Shown here: one piece after another, positions 1 through 10,566 of the stretch
How positions within the stretch are numbered: position 1 is the stretch's first letter
Layout of the letters: each line of letters begins with the position of its first letter
Assembly (NCBI GenBank): GCA_023388935.1
Contig: JAEWFG010000022.1
Location: 1 to 32,632, forward strand
Source of the DNA: Pseudomonadota bacterium
GTDB taxonomy: Bacteria > Pseudomonadota > Alphaproteobacteria > Rhizobiales > Xanthobacteraceae
DNA length: 32,632 bases
Direction: 5' to 3'
Program-made: the position numbers and the translations under genes
The notes under the pieces: model-generated
Databases searched by the model: none
What the model saw: the letters and a program-made list of their open reading frames with translations, nothing else
What the model was told of the DNA's origin: nothing

Positions 1-101
1 TTCTTGAGCGCCGCATTGACCAGCCGCAGCGTCGAGACCCGCGGCGCATCGTGCGCCTTCATGGCCTCCTTCAACGCAGCGTTGATGTCGTCACGCAGCA
101 T
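1..101 (-). CDS. GatB/YqeY-domain protein, N-terminal fragment
   Basis: Only the first 33 codons are inside the window; the gene runs off the left edge. The start reads MLRDDINAALKEAMKAHDAP, followed by RVSTLRLVNAALK, which is the typical beginning of the YqeY family (related to the GatB C-terminal domain, thought to act on or near tRNA; exact role unsettled). The ATG at 101 has a GAAAGGG ribosome-binding site about 8 bases upstream. The gene is divergent from carA with about 210 bases between the two starts. The family call rests on this short N-terminus alone. Confidence 0.75.
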   Translation of the reverse strand, partial: MLRDDINAALKEAMKAHDAPRVSTLRLVNAALK

Positions 102-268
102 CCCGCACCCTTTCGTGCACCCGCGAACCTTGCTTCGGCGCTCTTTATACGCAAATAAGGCGGGACGGCCAGAGCGCGCGCCCACCGGACCCGGACATTT
201 CCGGTGTCGGTTACCGCCGGGCGCTCCAGCCATCTCCGCCGCGCGGCCCGTGCGCCGGCGCCCGTCGC

Positions 269-316
269 ATCAAGACGCCTTCGAATCGAGACGCCGTTGA
301 ATCGAGACGCCATGTC
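269..316 (+). repeat. 16-bp tandem repeat abutting the carA start
   Basis: Three consecutive 16-base units begin at 269, 285 and 301. They share ATCRAGACGCC; units one and two end in TTCGA and GTTGA, and the third unit contains the carA ATG at 312. The unit is not a multiple of three, so it is not a coding repeat. No good Shine-Dalgarno sequence lies elsewhere near the start; GAGAC inside the repeat is the nearest purine run. Confidence 0.7.
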
Positions 317-1496
317 GAACGACCCCTCCGCCTGGGCCGATCCCGCGCCCACCGCCCTGCTCGTCCTCGCCGACGGGACCGTGATCGAGGGATTCGGCCT
401 CGGCGCCACCGGCCATGCGGTCGGCGAGGTGTGCTTCAACACGGCGATGACCGGCTACGAGGAGATCCTCACCGATCCCTCCTATGCGGGCCAGATCATC
501 ACCTTCACGTTCCCCCACATCGGCAATGTCGGGACCAACGAGGAGGACATCGAGACCGTCAACATGGCCGCCACCCCGGGCGCCTGCGGCGTGATCCTCC
601 ACGCGGCCGTGACCCGGCCGTCGAACTACCGGGCGACCCGCCATCTCGACGCCTGGCTCAAGGCCCGCAACATCGTCGGACTCGGTGGCATCGACACCCG
701 GGCGCTCACCGGCCTGATCCGCACCAAGGGCATGCCGAACGCCGTCATCGCCCACGCACCGGACGGCCGCTTCGACCTCGACGCGCTCAAGGCCGAGGCC
801 GCGGGCTGGCCGGGCCTCGTCGGCATGGACCTGGTGCCGCGGGTGACGTCGGGCCAGCGCTTCACCTGGGACGAGACCGAGTGGGTGTGGGGCAAGGGCT
901 ACGGCCGGATGGAGAACCCCGACCTGCACGTCGTCGCCATCGACTACGGCATCAAGCGCAACATCCTGCGCCTGCTCGCCGGCGTCGGCTGCAAGGTGAC
1001 GGTGGTGCCGGCAACGACCTCGTCTGAGGACATTCTGGCGATGAAGCCGGACGGCGTATTCCTGTCCAACGGCCCTGGCGATCCGGCTGCGACCGGCAAA
1101 TATGCCGTGCCGGTCATTCAGGACGTGATCAAGTCGGGCACGCCAACCTTCGGCATCTGCCTCGGCCACCAGATGCTCGGCCTCGCTGTCGGCGCTAGAA
1201 CCAAGAAGATGCATCAGGGCCATCACGGCGCCAATCATCCCGTGAAGGACGAGACCACCGGCAAGGTCGAGATCACCTCGATGAACCACGGCTTTGCGGT
1301 GGACGAGGCGACGTTGCCGAAGGGCGCGACGCAGACTCACATCTCGCTGTTCGACGGCTCCAATTGCGGCATCCAGCTCGACGGCAAGCCGGTATTCTCG
1401 GTGCAGTACCACCCCGAGGCCTCACCGGGCCCGCGCGACTCGCACTACCTGTTCCAGCGCTTCGCCGATTTGATGCGGCAGAAGAAGAGCGCGTAA
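312..1496 (+). CDS. carA: Carbamoyl-phosphate synthase small (glutaminase) subunit
   Basis: The 394-residue product is the glutamine amidotransferase subunit of carbamoyl-phosphate synthase. It releases ammonia from glutamine and channels it to CarB for arginine and pyrimidine synthesis. The N-terminal CPSase_sm_chain domain contains FNTAMTGYEEILTDPSYAGQ. The C-terminal class I glutaminase domain has GICLGHQ with nucleophile Cys283, and the catalytic His367/Glu369 in VQYHPEASPGP. Length matches the family (about 380-400). I chose ATG 312 (MSNDPSAWADPAP); the frame is open back to 204, but upstream codons encode low-complexity Arg/Ala-rich sequence and the 16-bp repeats. The gene ends in a strong terminator, so it is not cotranscribed with carB about 3 kb downstream. 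Confidence 0.96.
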   Translation: MSNDPSAWADPAPTALLVLADGTVIEGFGLGATGHAVGEVCFNTAMTGYEEILTDPSYAGQIITFTFPHIGNVGTNEEDIETVNMAATPGACGVILHAAVTRPSNYRATRHLDAWLKARNIVGLGGIDTRALTGLIRTKGMPNAVIAHAPDGRFDLDALKAEAAGWPGLVGMDLVPRVTSGQRFTWDETEWVWGKGYGRMENPDLHVVAIDYGIKRNILRLLAGVGCKVTVVPATTSSEDILAMKPDGVFLSNGPGDPAATGKYAVPVIQDVIKSGTPTFGICLGHQMLGLAVGARTKKMHQGHHGANHPVKDETTGKVEITSMNHGFAVDEATLPKGATQTHISLFDGSNCGIQLDGKPVFSVQYHPEASPGPRDSHYLFQRFADLMRQKKSA

Positions 1497-1525
1497 GGCG
1501 CGCTCTTGCGCAATCATTCCATGAC

Positions 1526-1552
1526 AAAAGCCCGGGCTCGCCCGGGCTTTTT
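1526..1552 (+). terminator. Rho-independent terminator of carA
   Basis: AAAAGCCCGGG (1526-1536), loop CTCG, CCCGGGCTTTT plus one further T (1541-1552). Stem and T-run are clear, 30 bases after the carA stop. Confidence 0.9.
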
Positions 1553-1553
1553 C

Positions 1554-1656
1554 GTCATTCCGGGGCGCGCATAGCGCGAGCCCGGAATCCATCGGGCAGC
1601 GGGCTCTGCGGCGCGATGGATTCCGGGCTCGACGCTTCGCATCGCCCCGGAATGAC
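1554..1656. repeat. Nested inverted repeat, REP/MITE-like
   Basis: The outer arms GTCATTCCGGGGCG (1554-1567) and CGCCCCGGAATGAC (1643-1656) match perfectly. Inner arms GAGCCCGGAATCCATCG (1578-1594) and CGATGGATTCCGGGCTC (1614-1630) also match perfectly. I recognise the motif as a dispersed intergenic element of Bradyrhizobium-type genomes (recall, not checked). Confidence 0.85.
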
Positions 1657-1723
1657 AGTGGAACGCGGAACGTCGCCTCACGCTCCTCGTTGATCCCTGC
1701 TAGTCTCGCGCAGGAGTCCCGCC

Positions 1724-2251
1724 ATGACCGTCGTCCGCGGCAATGCCGAGCCACTCGCGATCGTGTTCGAGGACGATGGGCTCGTGCCGAACAACATCCT
1801 TCCCTTCCTGGTCTACCAGGGCGCGGTGGAGCTCGACCCGAAGCAGCCGGAAGAGACGATCGAAAACCTGTTTGGCGCAAACAGCTGGGGCGGCACGTGG
1901 CGCAACGGCGTCTACGACTATCTGCACTATCACGCGACCGTGCATGAGGTCCTTGGCGTTGCGCGCGGGAGTGCACGGGTCCGCTTCGGCGGCGACCACG
2001 GCCAGGAGCTGGAGATCAAGGCCGGCGATGTCGCGATCCTGCCCGCCGGCACAGGTCATCAATGCATCACGGCGAGCAGCGATTTTTGCGTGATCGGCGC
2101 CTACCCGCCCGGCGCGCAGATGGAGATCACGCGGGCAACGCCCGAGAACCACGCCAAGGCGCTGAAGACCGTTCCGAAAGTCGCGCTGCCGCCGGCCGAT
2201 CCGGTGACGGGCAAGGACGGAGCGATGATGCGGCTGTGGGGCCAACCATAA
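1724..2251 (+). CDS. Cupin-domain protein (YjlB-like)
   Basis: A 175-residue single-domain cupin resembling Bacillus YjlB. The first cupin motif is visible as YDYLHYHATVHEVLGVARGSA (about residues 65-85), with metal-ligand candidates in HYH and HE; the second is GDVAILPAGTGHQC. No catalytic function is assigned to this family, so enzymatic activity cannot be inferred. The ATG at 1724 has AGGAG 8-10 bases upstream. It stands alone between the carA repeat element and another inverted repeat, and converges on the Dps-type gene. Confidence 0.85.
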   Translation: MTVVRGNAEPLAIVFEDDGLVPNNILPFLVYQGAVELDPKQPEETIENLFGANSWGGTWRNGVYDYLHYHATVHEVLGVARGSARVRFGGDHGQELEIKAGDVAILPAGTGHQCITASSDFCVIGAYPPGAQMEITRATPENHAKALKTVPKVALPPADPVTGKDGAMMRLWGQP

Positions 2252-2263
2252 GCACAGTGCCGT

Positions 2264-2373
2264 AGGGTGGGTTAGCCCCGCGGCTGCGCGAAGCGCAGTC
2301 GCTCGGCGTAACCCAACTCTTCCATTTCCGCACGCACCAACGTGGTGGGTTACGCCTTCGGCTAACCCACCCT
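2264..2373. repeat. Nested inverted repeat (GGGTGGGTTAGC family)
   Basis: Outer arms AGGGTGGGTTAGC (2264-2276) and GCTAACCCACCCT (2361-2373) are perfect complements. Inner arms GGCGTAACCCA (2305-2315) and TGGGTTACGCC (2346-2356) are also perfect. It fills the gap between the convergent cupin and Dps genes. It may act as a bidirectional transcript end, but there is no T-run. Confidence 0.85.
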
Positions 2374-2384
2374 CAGTCGTGCCC

Positions 2385-2909
2385 TTACGCCTCGTTGCCG
2401 CCTTCCTGGCGGGTGGCTTCGAACAGGAACCAGGTGCGCCGCTCGGTTTCGTCGATGAAGACTTCGAGGATGCTGGCGCTGGCGACATCGCCGGCCTCGT
2501 CGCAGACCTCGTGCGCCTTGCGCATCGCGGCGGCGACGTGCTTGTTGTCCTGCATCAGCTCGCGCAGCATCTGGCGCGGCGGGACGTAGTCCTCGTTGTT
2601 GTCCTTGATGGTCTGGAGCTTGGCGACCTGGCCGATCGACTTCAGCGTCGCACCGCCGATCTTGCGGACGCGCTCGGCGAGCTGGTCGGTGGTGGCGAAT
2701 ATCTGGTCCGACTGCTCGTCGAGCAGCAGATGGTAGTCGCGGAAATGCCGGCCGCTGATGTGCCAGTGGAAATTCTTGGTCTTGAGGTAGAGCGCGAATG
2801 CGTCGGCCAGAAGCACGTTGAGCGCCTCGGAAACCTTGTTGACCGCCTGGGGTGACAGATCGGTGGGGGTGTCGAGATCGGGCGAGACCTTGTTGGGGGC
2901 TTTGCTCAC
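2385..2909 (-). CDS. dps: Dps-family DNA-protecting ferritin-like protein
   Basis: A 174-residue four-helix-bundle protein of the Dps/miniferritin family. These bind and oxidise Fe(II) with peroxide and shield DNA under starvation or oxidative stress. The intersubunit ferroxidase ligands are visible in NFHWHISGRHF, DYHLLLDEQ and TTDQLAERV, giving the usual H...H...D and D...E pattern. I chose the GTG at 2909 (VSKAPNKVSPDL), because AGGAAGG lies just upstream; an ATG at 2957 in frame would add 16 poorly Dps-like residues. The gene is divergent from the methyltransferase at 3024. The family is clear; DNA binding cannot be confirmed from sequence. Confidence 0.9.
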   Translation of the reverse strand: MSKAPNKVSPDLDTPTDLSPQAVNKVSEALNVLLADAFALYLKTKNFHWHISGRHFRDYHLLLDEQSDQIFATTDQLAERVRKIGGATLKSIGQVAKLQTIKDNNEDYVPPRQMLRELMQDNKHVAAAMRKAHEVCDEAGDVASASILEVFIDETERRTWFLFEATRQEGGNEA

Positions 2910-3023
2910 GGGAGACCTTCCTGTTAGGACGCGGACATTGACGGCATGCCGTCGCACCCCTAACGCAAGGCAGCCAGCGCCGGTTCCTCAGCAGGAACCA
3001 TTTGGTCGGGACCCTCGGATACC

Positions 3024-3725
3024 ATGGACGACTGGATCGATTATTACGACTCCACGCACACGATCTATGTCAGCAAGCTGCATCGTGATTTGCACTTCCA
3101 GATCATCGCGCGGGACATTATCGGCTACATCCCCTCGCCCGAGGCGACGGTACTGGACTATGCCTGCGGCGAGGCGCTGTCGGCGAGCCAGGTAGCGGCC
3201 ACCTGCGGCAAGCTGATCCTCGCCGAGCCCGCCCCCGGCGTGCGCGGCCGGCTGATCGCGCGGTTTGCCCCGAATACCAAGATCCGTGTCCGCTCGCTCG
3301 ACGACGTGCGCAAGATGCAGAACCAGTCCATCGACCTCGTGGTGATGAACTCGGTCGCACAATACATGACGCCGGAGGACCTCGATGCCGCGCTCCTCAA
3401 CATCCGGCGATTATTGACGCCATCCGGCAAGCTGGTGCTTGGCGACATCCTTCAGCCCGAAATCGGCATGGGCCGGGACGTGATGGCGCTGCTTAGCTTC
3501 GGCCTGCGTCACGGCTTCTTGAAGGACGCGCTGATCGGGCTGATCAGCACCGCGCTGTCCGACTATCGTCATCTGCGCACGCGCATCGGACTCCAGCGCT
3601 ACAGCGAGCAAGAGATCACCGCCAAGCTCGCCGCAGCCGGGTTCGAGGTCCAGCGCGCCCGCACCAATATCGGCCACAATCGCTGGCGGATGACCTTCAT
3701 CGCGCAGCCGCCTCTGGTTCGTTAA
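3024..3725 (+). CDS. Class I SAM-dependent methyltransferase
   Basis: A 233-residue predicted methyltransferase. Motif I is VLDYACGEALSASQVA (about residues 43-58), an acidic residue follows in LILAEPAPG, and motif IV is IDLVVMNSVAQYMTPEDL. This is a Rossmann-fold AdoMet-binding pattern of the Methyltransf_11/12 type. C-terminal YSEQEITAKLAAAGFEVQRAR is also typical. The substrate is unknown. The start at 3024 has only a weak GGGACC upstream. It follows the divergent Dps gene and precedes the tRNA-like element. No neighbour suggests a pathway. Confidence 0.85.
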   Translation: MDDWIDYYDSTHTIYVSKLHRDLHFQIIARDIIGYIPSPEATVLDYACGEALSASQVAATCGKLILAEPAPGVRGRLIARFAPNTKIRVRSLDDVRKMQNQSIDLVVMNSVAQYMTPEDLDAALLNIRRLLTPSGKLVLGDILQPEIGMGRDVMALLSFGLRHGFLKDALIGLISTALSDYRHLRTRIGLQRYSEQEITAKLAAAGFEVQRARTNIGHNRWRMTFIAQPPLVR

Positions 3726-3779
3726 GCATAACGACCGCCTGAGGTGGCTTGTCGCACCCCGATCGGCAATAATCGCGAC

Positions 3780-3855
3780 GGCCCGGTGGCGGAAGCGTCC
3801 ACGCGAGAGCGGTGCATCGCTCTTTATCCTGGTTCAAGTCCAGGCCGGGTCTCCA
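3780..3855 (+). other. tRNA-like cloverleaf element, probably degenerate
   Basis: A 76-base stretch folds like a tRNA. The acceptor stem is GGCCCGG (3780-3786) with CCGGGTC (3845-3851), followed by T73 and an encoded CCA (3853-3855). The T arm is perfect: CCTGG, TTCAAGT, CCAGG (3828-3844). A D-like arm is GCG/CGC (3789-3791, 3802-3804). The middle arm has six pairs, AGAGCG/CGCTCT (3806-3811, 3818-3823), with a six-base loop GTGCAT, where a real anticodon loop has seven. The loop contains GCA and the discriminator is U, as in tRNA-Cys, but the D-loop lacks a clear GG. A decayed tRNA, a variant tRNA or a tRNA-mimicking repeat are all possible. Confidence 0.45.
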
Positions 3856-3908
3856 GCCTTCGCTGGCTTCGCCAGCTTCGGCTCGGCGAGCCCATCGTAG
3901 CGAAGGCT
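3855..3908. repeat. Inverted repeat following the tRNA-like element
   Basis: AGCCTTCGCT (3855-3864) pairs perfectly with AGCGAAGGCT (3899-3908). The intervening sequence is rich in CTTCG/GCC hairpin-forming motifs. The left arm begins at the final A of the tRNA-like CCA end. Confidence 0.65.
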
Positions 3909-3972
3909 GCCTCGGCGTAGCCCGAAGGGCGAAGCCGGGCGCGGTTCGGCAAGCCGCCCAAAACCAAGATCT

Positions 3973-4063
3973 CGAAAACAACCCCATGCACAGTAGCCGA
4001 TGATTTCCGGCGGATGCCTCGCTGCATCTCGCGAAAGCATTGAGACGCCGGGCAATTCAGCGG
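3973..4063 (+). repeat. Dispersed repeat, copy 1
   Basis: The block CGAAAACAACCCCATGCA continuing to 4003 matches 14764-14794 with two differences in 31 bases. A second block, CGAAAGC...GGGCAATTCAGCGG (4032-4063), matches 14822-14855 loosely. Spacing between blocks is nearly equal in both copies. The rest of the gap from 4064 to the carB leader holds no gene I can support; a minus-strand open frame at 4080-4358 (92 residues) has no recognisable domain. Confidence 0.7.
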
Positions 4064-4438
4064 CCGGCGCGCAATCATTTCATTTTCGGTCCGTGTCGGC
4101 CATTTCGCAGTCGGACAGCAGCCGCAACCGGCCGGCATCCCTGGCTGCGGAGCTGATGACGGCATCGAGCAGGCCCAGGAAACGTGCCTCCAGATCCTCG
4201 CGGCGTAGCAGGATGAACCGGTTCTGCGGCGCGTTGGGCGGCGCTGTGCTGGCCACTCTCTCACCGACCGACCTCGGCTGTATCGGCGGATCGAGCGTTG
4301 CGGCCTCACTTCTGGTGCATCTCGCGCGGGGCTGGCAGGCCCGGCCAAAACCCGTCAAAATTGCCGGTTGATGGGCGTTTTTCGGGGTTTCGCCGCCCCG
4401 GAATCTGGTCTAAGACCCACCCGCGCGCGAGGGAGACC

Positions 4439-4484
4439 ACCGCGCTCTCGGCCAAAGGGACGCGCGGTAGCGCGCCCTTTTTTT
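4439..4484 (+). promoter_or_regulatory. Terminator/antiterminator-like leader of carB
   Basis: A hairpin AAAGGG-A-CGCGC (4454-4465), loop GGTA, GCGCGCCCTTT plus T-run (4470-4484) looks like an intrinsic terminator. It lies 29 bases before the carB ATG. ACCGCGC at 4439-4445 is the exact complement of GCGCGGT at 4462-4468, so an alternative upstream hairpin would destroy the terminator. This is the layout of an attenuator. It could instead simply end an upstream transcript. Confidence 0.5.
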
Positions 4485-4513
4485 GTGCCCAAATTCCAGT
4501 CCGGCGAGAGTTG

Positions 4514-7978
<3,465 letters not shown>

Positions 7979-7983
7979 TCGCT

Positions 7984-8004
7984 AGCGGAGGCCAAGCCTC
8001 CGCT
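7984..8004 (+). terminator. Hairpin after carB
   Basis: AGCGGAGGC (7984-7992), loop CAA, GCCTCCGCT (7996-8004) starts six bases past the carB stop. There is no T-run, so it is a 3'-end stabilising hairpin or weak terminator. A second perfect 9-bp inverted repeat, ATGGCCGGA (8028-8036) with TCCGGCCAT (8044-8052), follows. Confidence 0.6.
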
Positions 8005-8188
8005 AAGTGATTGGCAATGAAGCCACAATGGCCGGAGGAACTGTCCGGCCATGGAGTGGTTCTGTTCCGGCGCTAAGCCCATATCTGTCAACGTCCGGCG
8101 GCTCATGTGTCGAGCCCCGGAAAGACCGACGAATCAAGGTTGGGCGCCCATTCATGTTTTGGGCGCACGACGGAGGACGAGAGAGAAG

Positions 8189-8662
8189 ATGGAAAAGGTT
8201 CCGATGACCGCAAGCGGCTTTGCCGCGCTCGGGGAAGAATTGAAGAAGCGCCAGTCGGAGGACCGCCCGCGCATCATCGAGCATATCGCCGAGGCGCGCT
8301 CGCACGGCGACCTGTCGGAAAACGCGGAGTACCATGCCGCGAAGGAAGAGCAGTCCCATAACGAGGGCCGCATCGCCGAGCTCGAGGACAAGCTCGCGCG
8401 CGCCGACATCATCGACATTTCGAAGCTCTCCGGCGACACCATCAAGTTCGGCGCCACCGTGACGCTGGTCGACGAGGACACCGAGAAAAAGACGGTGTGG
8501 CAGATCGTCGGCGAGGTCGAGGCCGACGCCAAGAAGGGCCGCATCTCCATCACCTCGCCGCTGGCGCGTGCGCTGATCGGCAAGAAGAAGGGTTCAACCG
8601 TCGAGGTCAATGCACCCGGCGGCGCCAAGGCCTACGAGATCACCAAGGTGGAGTGGCGGTAA
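8189..8662 (+). CDS. greA: Transcription elongation factor GreA
   Basis: A 157-residue GreA that enters the RNA polymerase secondary channel and triggers cleavage of backtracked transcripts. The N-terminal coiled coil includes ARSHGDLSENAEYHAAKEEQ, whose acidic pair D/E in GDLSENAEY is the catalytic tip. The C-terminal FKBP-like domain begins near VTLVDEDTEKK and includes SPLARALIGKKKGSTVEV. Start ATG 8189 is preceded by GGAGGACGAGAGAGAAG; the frame extends upstream to 8051 without GreA similarity. A terminator follows directly. The length is normal for the family. Confidence 0.96.
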   Translation: MEKVPMTASGFAALGEELKKRQSEDRPRIIEHIAEARSHGDLSENAEYHAAKEEQSHNEGRIAELEDKLARADIIDISKLSGDTIKFGATVTLVDEDTEKKTVWQIVGEVEADAKKGRISITSPLARALIGKKKGSTVEVNAPGGAKAYEITKVEWR

Positions 8663-8680
8663 GGATTGGCAGACGTTTCG

Positions 8681-8709
8681 AAAAGGCCGCGCGGTGCGCG
8701 GCCTTTTTT
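8681..8709 (+). terminator. Rho-independent terminator of greA
   Basis: AAAAGGCCGCGC (8681-8692), loop GGT, GCGCGGCCTTTT and further T (8696-8709), 19 bases after the greA stop. Confidence 0.9.
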
Positions 8710-8759
8710 GCGTCTGCGTGCCGATGGGAATGTGAAGAGCTCGCGCTCTCAGACCGCGT

Positions 8760-8839
8760 CTCGTGTCCCGGACGCGCTGCAGCGTTCTTACGCTGCTGCG
8801 CAGAGCCGAAGTGGCGCTGCGCTGCGTCCGGGGCACGAG
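8760..8839. repeat. Inverted repeat (TCCCGGACGC family)
   Basis: CTCGTGTCCCGGACGC (8760-8775) pairs with GCGTCCGGGGCACGAG (8824-8839) at 15 of 16 positions. An inner hairpin, GCGCTGCAGCG/CGCTGCTGCGC, follows the left arm. It lies between the convergent greA and Lrp-family genes. Confidence 0.75.
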
Positions 8840-8850
8840 AGTGGCGCCTG

Positions 8851-9330
8851 CTACCTTCGCCCCTTCACGTCCAGCGGCACGGCGGCCTCGTACTTCGAGT
8901 TATGCAGCACGAGCGAGGTCCGCACGTTGCGCACGTGGGGCGCGGCGGTCAGGTGGGTGACGAAGTTCTGGAAGGTCGCCATATCAGGCGCGACGCATTT
9001 CAGGATGAAATCGACCTCGCCCGACAGCATCCAGCACTCCCGCACCAGCGGCTCGGCACGGACGAACTCCTCGAAGGCGCGCAAATCCGCTTCCGCCTGG
9101 CTGGACAGATGCACCGCGGCGAACACCGTGACGTCGAAGCCGAGTTTGCGGGCGTCCAAGAGCCCGCGATAGCCTTGGATGTAACCTTCCTCCTCCAGCG
9201 CGCGGACGCGGCGCAGGCAGGGCGGGGGCGAAATGCCGACCCGTTTGGCCAGCTCGACATTGGTGATTCGACCGTCGGCCTGGATCTCGGCGAGAATTTT
9301 CAGGTCGATCTCGTCTAGGTTCCGCGACAC
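8851..9330 (-). CDS. Lrp/AsnC-family transcriptional regulator
   Basis: A 159-residue regulator with an N-terminal winged helix-turn-helix (LDEIDLKILAEIQADGRITN, then VELAKRVGISPPPCLRRVRALEEEG) and a C-terminal RAM ligand-binding domain (residues about 65-150). Such proteins form octamers and respond to amino acids. I chose GTG 9330 because AGGAG lies 10 bases upstream and the conserved N-terminus starts right there; an ATG at 9387 would add 19 unconserved residues with no good ribosome site. It is divergent from trxB. A palindrome at 9407-9423 may be its operator. The effector is not predictable. Confidence 0.93.
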   Translation of the reverse strand: MSRNLDEIDLKILAEIQADGRITNVELAKRVGISPPPCLRRVRALEEEGYIQGYRGLLDARKLGFDVTVFAAVHLSSQAEADLRAFEEFVRAEPLVRECWMLSGEVDFILKCVAPDMATFQNFVTHLTAAPHVRNVRTSLVLHNSKYEAAVPLDVKGRR

Positions 9331-9406
9331 GTGATTGGGACTCCTGGCCTTTGCGGCGGTATTAGGTGGGTCTGTTGCAATCCTCATAGCCCAGTCTTGG
9401 CGGAAT

Positions 9407-9423
9407 GCGCAATTTTATTGCGC
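9407..9423. promoter_or_regulatory. 17-bp palindrome, likely Lrp-type operator
   Basis: GCGCAAT-TTT-ATTGCGC is a perfect 7-bp inverted repeat with an AT-rich centre. It lies 77 bases upstream of the regulator's GTG, in the divergent region shared with trxB. A further GCGCAAT half-site occurs at about 9430. The form fits Lrp/AsnC operators; binding is inference. Confidence 0.5.
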
Positions 9424-9598
9424 GTGCAGCGCAATCGACTTTTGTTCCCTGTTGGAAAAATCCGCTGATTGGGAATGCAATTCTTGCATAGCTCACCAGA
9501 AGGCTTAGATTAGCTCTGATATTTCAGCGCCTCCGAGAGGCCTTCCGGGCACTTTCTGCGCCCGCGCTGCAAATCCCCCGTGAAAGGCGTCCGTCCAA

Positions 9599-10561
9599 AT
9601 GTCCGCTGTCCACGCAAAGGTCGTTATCATCGGCTCCGGCCCCGCCGGCTACACGGCGGCGATCTACGCCGCACGCGCGATGCTCGAGCCGATTCTGATC
9701 CAGGGCATCCAGCCGGGCGGCCAGCTCACCATCACCACCGACGTCGAGAATTATCCGGGCTTCGCCGAGGTGATCCAGGGCCCCTGGCTGATGGAGCAGA
9801 TGGAGAAACAGGCGCGCCATGTGGGCACCCAGATCGTCACCGACCTGGTCACCAAGCTGGAGACTGCGCAGCGGCCGTTCCGCCTCACCTGCGATAGCGG
9901 CGACGTCTATCTCGCCGACACCGTGATCCTCGCCACCGGCGCGCAAGCGCGCTGGCTGGGCCTGCCGTCCGAAGGGAAATTCCAGGGCGGCGGCGTGTCG
10001 GCTTGCGCCACCTGCGACGGCTTCTTCTATCGCGGCAAGGAAGTCGTGGTGGTCGGCGGCGGCAATACCGCGGTCGAGGAAGCCCTGTACCTGACCAACC
10101 ATGCCTCGCAGGTCACCATCGTGCATCGTCGCGATCACTTCCGCGCCGAGCGCATCCTGCAGGAGCGTCTGTTCAGGCACCCGAAGATCAAGGTGGTCTG
10201 GGACTCAGCTGTCGACGAGATTTGCGGCACCGAGAACCCGAGCAAAGTCACCCATGTCCGTCTCAAGAACGTCAAGACCGGCAAGCTCACCGAGTTGAAG
10301 GCCGACGGCGTGTTCATTGCCATCGGCCATGCGCCGGCGACCGAGCTGGTGAAGGATCAGGTCAAGCTCAAACCCTCGGGCTATGTCGAGGTCGCCCCGA
10401 ACTCGACCGCGACCTCGGTGCCCGGCCTGTTCGCCGCCGGCGACGTCGCCGACGAGACCTATCGCCAGGCCGTGACGGCCGCCGGCCTCGGCTGCATGGC
10501 TGCCTTGGAGGCCGAACGCTTCCTGGCCCTGCGCGCCAGCGAGCGCGCTGCAGCGGAATAA
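9599..10561 (+). CDS. trxB: Thioredoxin-disulfide reductase
   Basis: A 320-residue NADPH-dependent flavoenzyme that reduces thioredoxin. The N-terminal FAD motif is VVIIGSGPAGYTAAIYAARA, the redox-active centre is CATC (Cys136, Cys139), the NADPH motif is VVVVGGGNTAVEEALYL, and the C-terminal FAD motif is VPGLFAAGDVADETYRQA. Length is typical of low-molecular-weight TrxB. GAAAGG lies about 12 bases before the ATG. A possible promoter is TTGCAT near 9484 with AGATTA 17 bases on. It is divergent from the Lrp-type gene and only five bases separate its stop from the LysR gene, so the two are probably cotranscribed. Confidence 0.96.
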   Translation: MSAVHAKVVIIGSGPAGYTAAIYAARAMLEPILIQGIQPGGQLTITTDVENYPGFAEVIQGPWLMEQMEKQARHVGTQIVTDLVTKLETAQRPFRLTCDSGDVYLADTVILATGAQARWLGLPSEGKFQGGGVSACATCDGFFYRGKEVVVVGGGNTAVEEALYLTNHASQVTIVHRRDHFRAERILQERLFRHPKIKVVWDSAVDEICGTENPSKVTHVRLKNVKTGKLTELKADGVFIAIGHAPATELVKDQVKLKPSGYVEVAPNSTATSVPGLFAAGDVADETYRQAVTAAGLGCMAALEAERFLALRASERAAAE

Positions 10562-10566
10562 AGATC

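Noticed and set aside
269..316. CRISPR array
   Set aside because: Three 16-bp units without spacers are a tandem repeat. No CRISPR array or cas gene is visible anywhere in the window.
3697..3987. 96-codon minus-strand frame across the tRNA-like element
   Set aside because: It is the antisense translation of the cloverleaf and the following repeat.
4080..4358. 92-codon minus-strand frame upstream of carB
   Set aside because: The part LLRREDLEARFLGLLDAV looks protein-like, but there is no ribosome site, no family and the region is repeat-rich. Not enough to call a gene.
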